DNA of 43,329 nucleotides, from contig CANREE010000015.1 in the NCBI GenBank assembly GCA_947629545.1, positions 1-43,329 of the forward strand, given 5' to 3'. The position numbers and the translations under genes are program-made. The notes below the pieces were generated by a model that worked only from the letters and a program-made list of their open reading frames with translations, was not told the origin of the DNA and ran no database searches. The stretch is from an uncultured Lachnospiraceae bacterium. Its GTDB lineage: Bacteria > Bacillota > Clostridia > Lachnospirales > Lachnospiraceae. Below, piece after piece: positions 39,142 to 43,329 of the stretch. Every line of letters begins with the position of its first letter. Within the stretch, counting starts at the first letter, position 1.

Positions 39142-40182
39142 ATGAGTGAACAACAACTACTGTCAGAAAAACTTGCAACTGAACTGGAAAAAGTAAAACA
39201 AGATTGTCCTGAGTTCTCTTATGCTTTGATTGGGCAAACTGTCAAAAGCTCCAAAAAGAATGCATATAAGTTAATGCTCAACGGGAAACGAATCGGAGAG
39301 GTATGGCCGCGCGGAAATTATGGGCATCTATATACAAATATTCTCACAGAAGAAGAAAAAAGCAAAGTAATCAAAGTCTCAAGCGCAAGTGAATACATAC
39401 CTGGTCCGGGAAACGATACAGATTATTACAATTTTCATGAAAAGTTTATTCTAAAATGGAACCGTGAATTTAAATCTCTTAGTTCGGTAAGTAACGAAGT
39501 GAAGGATTTAATAAGGAAGAGCAGAGGGCATTCTTCTCTTCCTATTGGCAGCCCTATATCAAATCCCACATCAAAAAACACACCTTTATCCCCCAAAAAA
39601 GTACGGCTCCTGCAGAATGTGATTTTGAAAAGCAGAGAGAATACTTTGGCTTATTTAATTGCAATATGTGACAGGATGGACTTAGATAAAGCTCTGGCTA
39701 TTCCATATGAAAAGCACATGGATAGATATTCCCAGTTGAAAAACATGGGACGTATTGCTTCCATCACATTCTATCCTGAATATCAATATGATGACTTTAT
39801 AGAAAAGGTCATACACATCACAAACAGTAACGATGGGATCGAAAAAGATTCATTGAAAGATGGTGATTTTAAGAGATTTTGTGCAAATGCCGCAAATTTG
39901 GCAGACCACATACACAATAACGCTGATATATTACCCCCTTGTGTATTCTTAATTAATGATATGGACAACGGTAATATCTGTGAGATATTTGGAGAAGTAA
40001 TGAATTTACTCCCAGATATAGAAAAACAAAGTAAAGAAGATGACAAGGATGTAATATTACCCTACTCTGGCGAACTATTCGAAATACCTAAAAATGTGCA
40101 TATTGTAGGAATCATGAATTCTACAAACAAGCTGGATTATTGGACACTTGAAACGATAAAGCAAAAGTTTCAGTTTGTCTAA
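39142..40182 (+). CDS. McrB-like AAA+ domain protein with degenerate Walker motifs
   Basis: 346 aa; GRIASITFYPEYQYDDFIEKVI, GDFKRFCANAANLA, CVFLINDMDNGNICEIFGEVMNLLPDIEK, VILPYSGELFEIPKNVHIVGIMNST align with McrB-type blocks, but no GxxGxGK[ST] is present. Confidence 0.72.
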   Translation: MSEQQLLSEKLATELEKVKQDCPEFSYALIGQTVKSSKKNAYKLMLNGKRIGEVWPRGNYGHLYTNILTEEEKSKVIKVSSASEYIPGPGNDTDYYNFHEKFILKWNREFKSLSSVSNEVKDLIRKSRGHSSLPIGSPISNPTSKNTPLSPKKVRLLQNVILKSRENTLAYLIAICDRMDLDKALAIPYEKHMDRYSQLKNMGRIASITFYPEYQYDDFIEKVIHITNSNDGIEKDSLKDGDFKRFCANAANLADHIHNNADILPPCVFLINDMDNGNICEIFGEVMNLLPDIEKQSKEDDKDVILPYSGELFEIPKNVHIVGIMNSTNKLDYWTLETIKQKFQFV

Positions 40183-40242
40183 ATAACCTGCCGCTACATT
40201 TTTGTAGTCACAGATAAAACTATTGTTAGAGGGGTGCCGAAA

Positions 40243-42753
40243 ATGACAGAACAAGATAAACTATATTTTGAGAAATTGGCTCAGGATAGAAAAGAAAGTG
40301 CTGCAATGCTGGATAAACCTTCTATGAGGGGAGTGAAAAAAAGTGTCGTAGAAAAGTATTCAGATCAGGCACATTTTATCTATGAACTGATTCAGAATGC
40401 CGACGATGCAGGCGCAACCGAAGCCCATTTTGAGTTATATAAAAAGGAATTAATATTTAGACATAATGGCACAAGACATTTTTTTGTATCAAATCCTGAA
40501 ACCGAAGAGCAAGACACCAAACGAGGATGTCTTGGAGATATCAATGCCATTACTTCTATTGCCAATTCCAATAAGACAGACACCGCTGCGACTATTGGCA
40601 AATTCGGTGTGGGGTTTAAAGCGGTATTTCAATATACTATGACGCCGCATATATATGATTCTAATGCTGCTTTCAAAATAGAACATTTTATCGTTCCTGT
40701 TTTGCTGGAGAAAGACTATAAATCACGTAAAGAGGAAGAAACTATTTTTGTGTTTCCCTTTGACCATCCGGAAAATGATGCGGAAAAGGCATATCAGGAC
40801 ATTCAGGAGAAACTGCAGAATCTCGTGTTTCCTATTCTATTTCTAAAGAATCTGCATCTCATTACATATTGGACAATTTCCAAAAGCGGAAAATATACAA
40901 AAGAGTTTTTGCAGAATGAAGTATTTGACAATACCACAGAAGCTGATCTGATTAAAGTAAAAAATGGTATTGGTGAGGAAGCTAATCGATTGTGGGTTTT
41001 CTCGCGGACCATTGCACACAATTTAAAGTATTCTGTAGGATTCTTTTTGGACAAAAAGGGAGAACTCACACCGGTTGATTACAGTGCATTCTGTTTCTTC
41101 CCTACAAAAACAGCAACCGGATTGAAATTCATTATTGATGCTCCATTTCTGTTGACAGACAGCCGGGAAGGGATTAAAGCAGCAGAACCGCACAATATCA
41201 AAATGGTGGAAATGCTAGCAGAATTAGCCGCAGACAGTCTTTCTTATTTGAAAGACCTAGGAGAAAAAAACGGAATACGATTACTTAATGATAATATAAG
41301 TGGGATTATACCTACCAATCCTAACATATTCAGTTCCGAAAATAACCGGGATACTATCTCTTTTTTGCCTATCTATAACAAGATACGCGACAAAATGAAA
41401 AGTGGTTTATTGCCGACAAGAGCGGACTATACGAAAGGTGATTTCGCATATTGGTCTGATACGTTGGAAATCAACTCCTTGTTTTCTGATGCCCAGTTAA
41501 CGAACCTTTTAGGGAAAGCCTTGGACTATAGATACCATTTCAGGGTTTTCCTGGATTATTATATCGAATGTGAAGAATCTGGAAAAACGCAGAATACAGT
41601 ACCTCATGATTATCCAGTGAAATTATTGACTACGCAATACAGGAGTATTCCTGAGATTGGAGAGATATTCAGTAAACTAACCTACGACGGAATACTTGAA
41701 CACTATCGCCAAAAGGCTGAGCGAAGAGAGCTTCACATTGAAGAGTATCTGAAATATGACAGCCTGAACATTATTAAGTTTCCTGTCAGCAAATACGAAA
41801 GTATATACCGGGCTAAGCGATTAAAAACAAGCAGTAATTATCAAGCTTATTCCGCTTTATTTGTATTTGAATTTGTACAATTCTTAGCAGAGAAACTTGC
41901 ACAGAAAAATCCAGACGAGAAATTCCGCATAGGAATTATCGCGCCTTATAACGCCCAGGCTGGATTGATTGAGCGTTTGCTTGATGATGCAAAAAAAATG
42001 GGGATTTTTTCCCACTTAATTGAAATCGGCTGCAGTACAATCCATGGGTTCCAAGGTGATGAATGTGACATTATCATCACAGTATTTAATCCTCCGCCAT
42101 ACATTTCCGATAATCCGGAAATGTTCCTGAATCATCAAAATATTATTAATGTGGCTATTAGCAGGGCAAGAGATTATCTGTTCGTCCTGATGCCAGATGA
42201 TAAAACAGACCGTGTTAATAGACTATTTTTGATAAAATCACTGGAACACCTAATCAAACGAAGCGGAGCATATGTTGAAACTGATTCACATACATTGGAG
42301 CAAGCCATGATGGGTACACCTAATTTTTTAGAGGATAATTCTTTTTCAACAGGACATCAATTAGTAAATGTATATGGACAACCAGAAAAACGATATGAGA
42401 TACGAAGTGAAGACAGCGCCGTGGATATACAGGTTCATCGTGAAAATATAGCTTTAGCAAAACCCGAAACGGAAACGATCAAACCTGTTAAAAATGAGTC
42501 TCCATCTGAAAATAAGGAAGAACCGGCAAAGATTAATACTAATGAAATCCATCCAAATAAGGGACAAAATATGATCCCACCATCAGGAGGATTTCAGAGG
42601 ATCAAGCCTGGAGCGTATGTTAGGCATCGTCTATTCGGTGTCGGGAGAATTGAAAGTATTGAAGGACGGCGTATAGTTGTATCATTTCCCGGTGGGAAAA
42701 AAGTATTTGAATTTCCTACTGCATTTAAGATGGGATTCTTGAAATTGTGTTAA
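40243..42753 (+). CDS. Sacsin/HSP90-type GHKL ATPase fused to a C-terminal SF1 (Upf1/Dna2-like) helicase half
   Basis: N-terminal FIYELIQNADDAGATEAHF, LIFRHNGTRHF, TIGKFGVGFKAVFQYT; C-terminal LLTTQYRSIPEIGEIFS, IGIIAPYNAQAGLIERLL, STIHGFQGDECDIIITVFN, INVAISRARDYLFVLMPDD; no helicase Walker A/B. Confidence 0.85.
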   Translation: MTEQDKLYFEKLAQDRKESAAMLDKPSMRGVKKSVVEKYSDQAHFIYELIQNADDAGATEAHFELYKKELIFRHNGTRHFFVSNPETEEQDTKRGCLGDINAITSIANSNKTDTAATIGKFGVGFKAVFQYTMTPHIYDSNAAFKIEHFIVPVLLEKDYKSRKEEETIFVFPFDHPENDAEKAYQDIQEKLQNLVFPILFLKNLHLITYWTISKSGKYTKEFLQNEVFDNTTEADLIKVKNGIGEEANRLWVFSRTIAHNLKYSVGFFLDKKGELTPVDYSAFCFFPTKTATGLKFIIDAPFLLTDSREGIKAAEPHNIKMVEMLAELAADSLSYLKDLGEKNGIRLLNDNISGIIPTNPNIFSSENNRDTISFLPIYNKIRDKMKSGLLPTRADYTKGDFAYWSDTLEINSLFSDAQLTNLLGKALDYRYHFRVFLDYYIECEESGKTQNTVPHDYPVKLLTTQYRSIPEIGEIFSKLTYDGILEHYRQKAERRELHIEEYLKYDSLNIIKFPVSKYESIYRAKRLKTSSNYQAYSALFVFEFVQFLAEKLAQKNPDEKFRIGIIAPYNAQAGLIERLLDDAKKMGIFSHLIEIGCSTIHGFQGDECDIIITVFNPPPYISDNPEMFLNHQNIINVAISRARDYLFVLMPDDKTDRVNRLFLIKSLEHLIKRSGAYVETDSHTLEQAMMGTPNFLEDNSFSTGHQLVNVYGQPEKRYEIRSEDSAVDIQVHRENIALAKPETETIKPVKNESPSENKEEPAKINTNEIHPNKGQNMIPPSGGFQRIKPGAYVRHRLFGVGRIESIEGRRIVVSFPGGKKVFEFPTAFKMGFLKLC

Positions 42754-42799
42754 ACAAAAGTTATAGCACGGGTTAGACTTCTTAATGATTTATACCGCA

Positions 42800-42836
42800 A
42801 TGCAGGTCAGTCCGCTTTACGGGAACTGACCTGCAT
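42800..42836 (+). terminator. Hairpin terminator after the GHKL-helicase gene
   Basis: ATGCAGGTCAGT...ACTGACCTGCAT followed by CATTTTCTGT. Confidence 0.6.
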
Positions 42837-42849
42837 CATTTTCTGTACG

Positions 42850-42880
42850 CTCTTGACTTCAACATCTACGAAGTCAAGAG
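42850..42880. other. Perfect 11 bp inverted repeat near the trpA 3' end
   Basis: CTCTTGACTTC-aacatctac-GAAGTCAAGAG. Confidence 0.75.
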
Positions 42881-42906
42881 TCCTGTCAAATCGGCCCGGC
42901 CATTTC

Positions 42907-43329
42907 CTACCCGCGCACCGCGTCCTTCATGCTTTTCACATATTCGCCCACGTAAGGCGCCGCGTCCGCGCCGTATTTCTCCAGGATCTTGATGATCGCC
43001 GAGCCCACGATGGCGCCGTCGGCGACAGAAGCCATTTTCCGGGCCTGCTCCGGCGTGGAGATGCCGAAGCCGATGGCGCAGGGCACGTCGGTACTGTCGC
43101 GGATCACCTCCACGATAGAGGCCAGATCCGTCTTGATCTCGCTGCGGGTGCCGGTGACGCCGAGGCTGGACACCACGTAGATGAAGCCCTCCGCTTCCTT
43201 CGCGATCATCGCGATCCGGTTCCGGGACGTGGGTGCGATCAGGGAGATCAGATCCACGCCGTACTGCCGGCACAGCGGCAGGAACTCGTCCTTCTCCTCA
43301 TAGGGCAGATCCGGCAGGATCAGGCCGTC
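42907..43329 (-). CDS. trpA: Tryptophan synthase alpha subunit, C-terminal part (truncated by window edge)
   Basis: Minus reading DLPYEEKDEFLPLCRQYGVDLISLIAPTSRNRIAMIAKEAEGFIYVVSSLGVTGTRSEI...VPCAIGFGISTPEQARKMASVADGAIVGSAI. Confidence 0.92.
   Translation of the reverse strand, partial: DGLILPDLPYEEKDEFLPLCRQYGVDLISLIAPTSRNRIAMIAKEAEGFIYVVSSLGVTGTRSEIKTDLASIVEVIRDSTDVPCAIGFGISTPEQARKMASVADGAIVGSAIIKILEKYGADAAPYVGEYVKSMKDAVRG

Noticed and set aside
1-43329. tRNA, rRNA or known riboswitch genes
   Set aside because: No stretch was recognised by eye as a tRNA cloverleaf, rRNA or canonical riboswitch; a tRNAscan/Infernal run would be needed to exclude them formally.

Overview
The window looks like a chromosomal segment of a Gram-positive, Lachnospiraceae-like anaerobe; this taxonomic guess rests on protein flavour only. 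From left to right it carries: (1) an arabinose/arabinan block with a partial transketolase, araD, an FGGY kinase, an ArsR-type regulator, two damaged GH43 genes, a DUF6171-like Cys-rich protein and an intact GH51; (2) a minus-strand catabolic locus with a LarA-like/DUF2088 protein, MBL-fold hydrolase, alpha/beta hydrolase, sialidase-like protein, Lpl-type ABC importer, DapA/NanA-family aldolase and fucI, next to a divergent AraC regulator; (3) metY, cysK and an Rrf2/IscR regulator; (4) a histidine phosphatase, a GH10 xylanase lipoprotein, an ECF sigma factor with a very long C-terminus, and a divergent SnoaL-like/LytTR protein; (5) a TlpA / CXXC miniprotein / NapH-like ferredoxin cluster, an M13 peptidase and a 5'-nucleotidase lipoprotein; (6) an accessory segment with a DUF234-type ATPase, a Fic protein, a McrB-like protein that has lost its Walker motifs, and a sacsin/HSP90-type ATPase fused to only the C-terminal half of an SF1 helicase; (7) partial trpA. 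The strongest non-obvious signals are: a dispersed hairpin family (stem / fixed TCACTGG loop / stem, framed by GCATGGAAATAC boxes) whose stems covary between copies; a ~204 bp inverted repeat plus tandem repeats between the FGGY kinase gene and araD; and the degenerate-McrB plus GHKL-half-helicase gene pair, a candidate undescribed defence-like system. All calls come from reading the sequence and the supplied ORFs; no database search was run.
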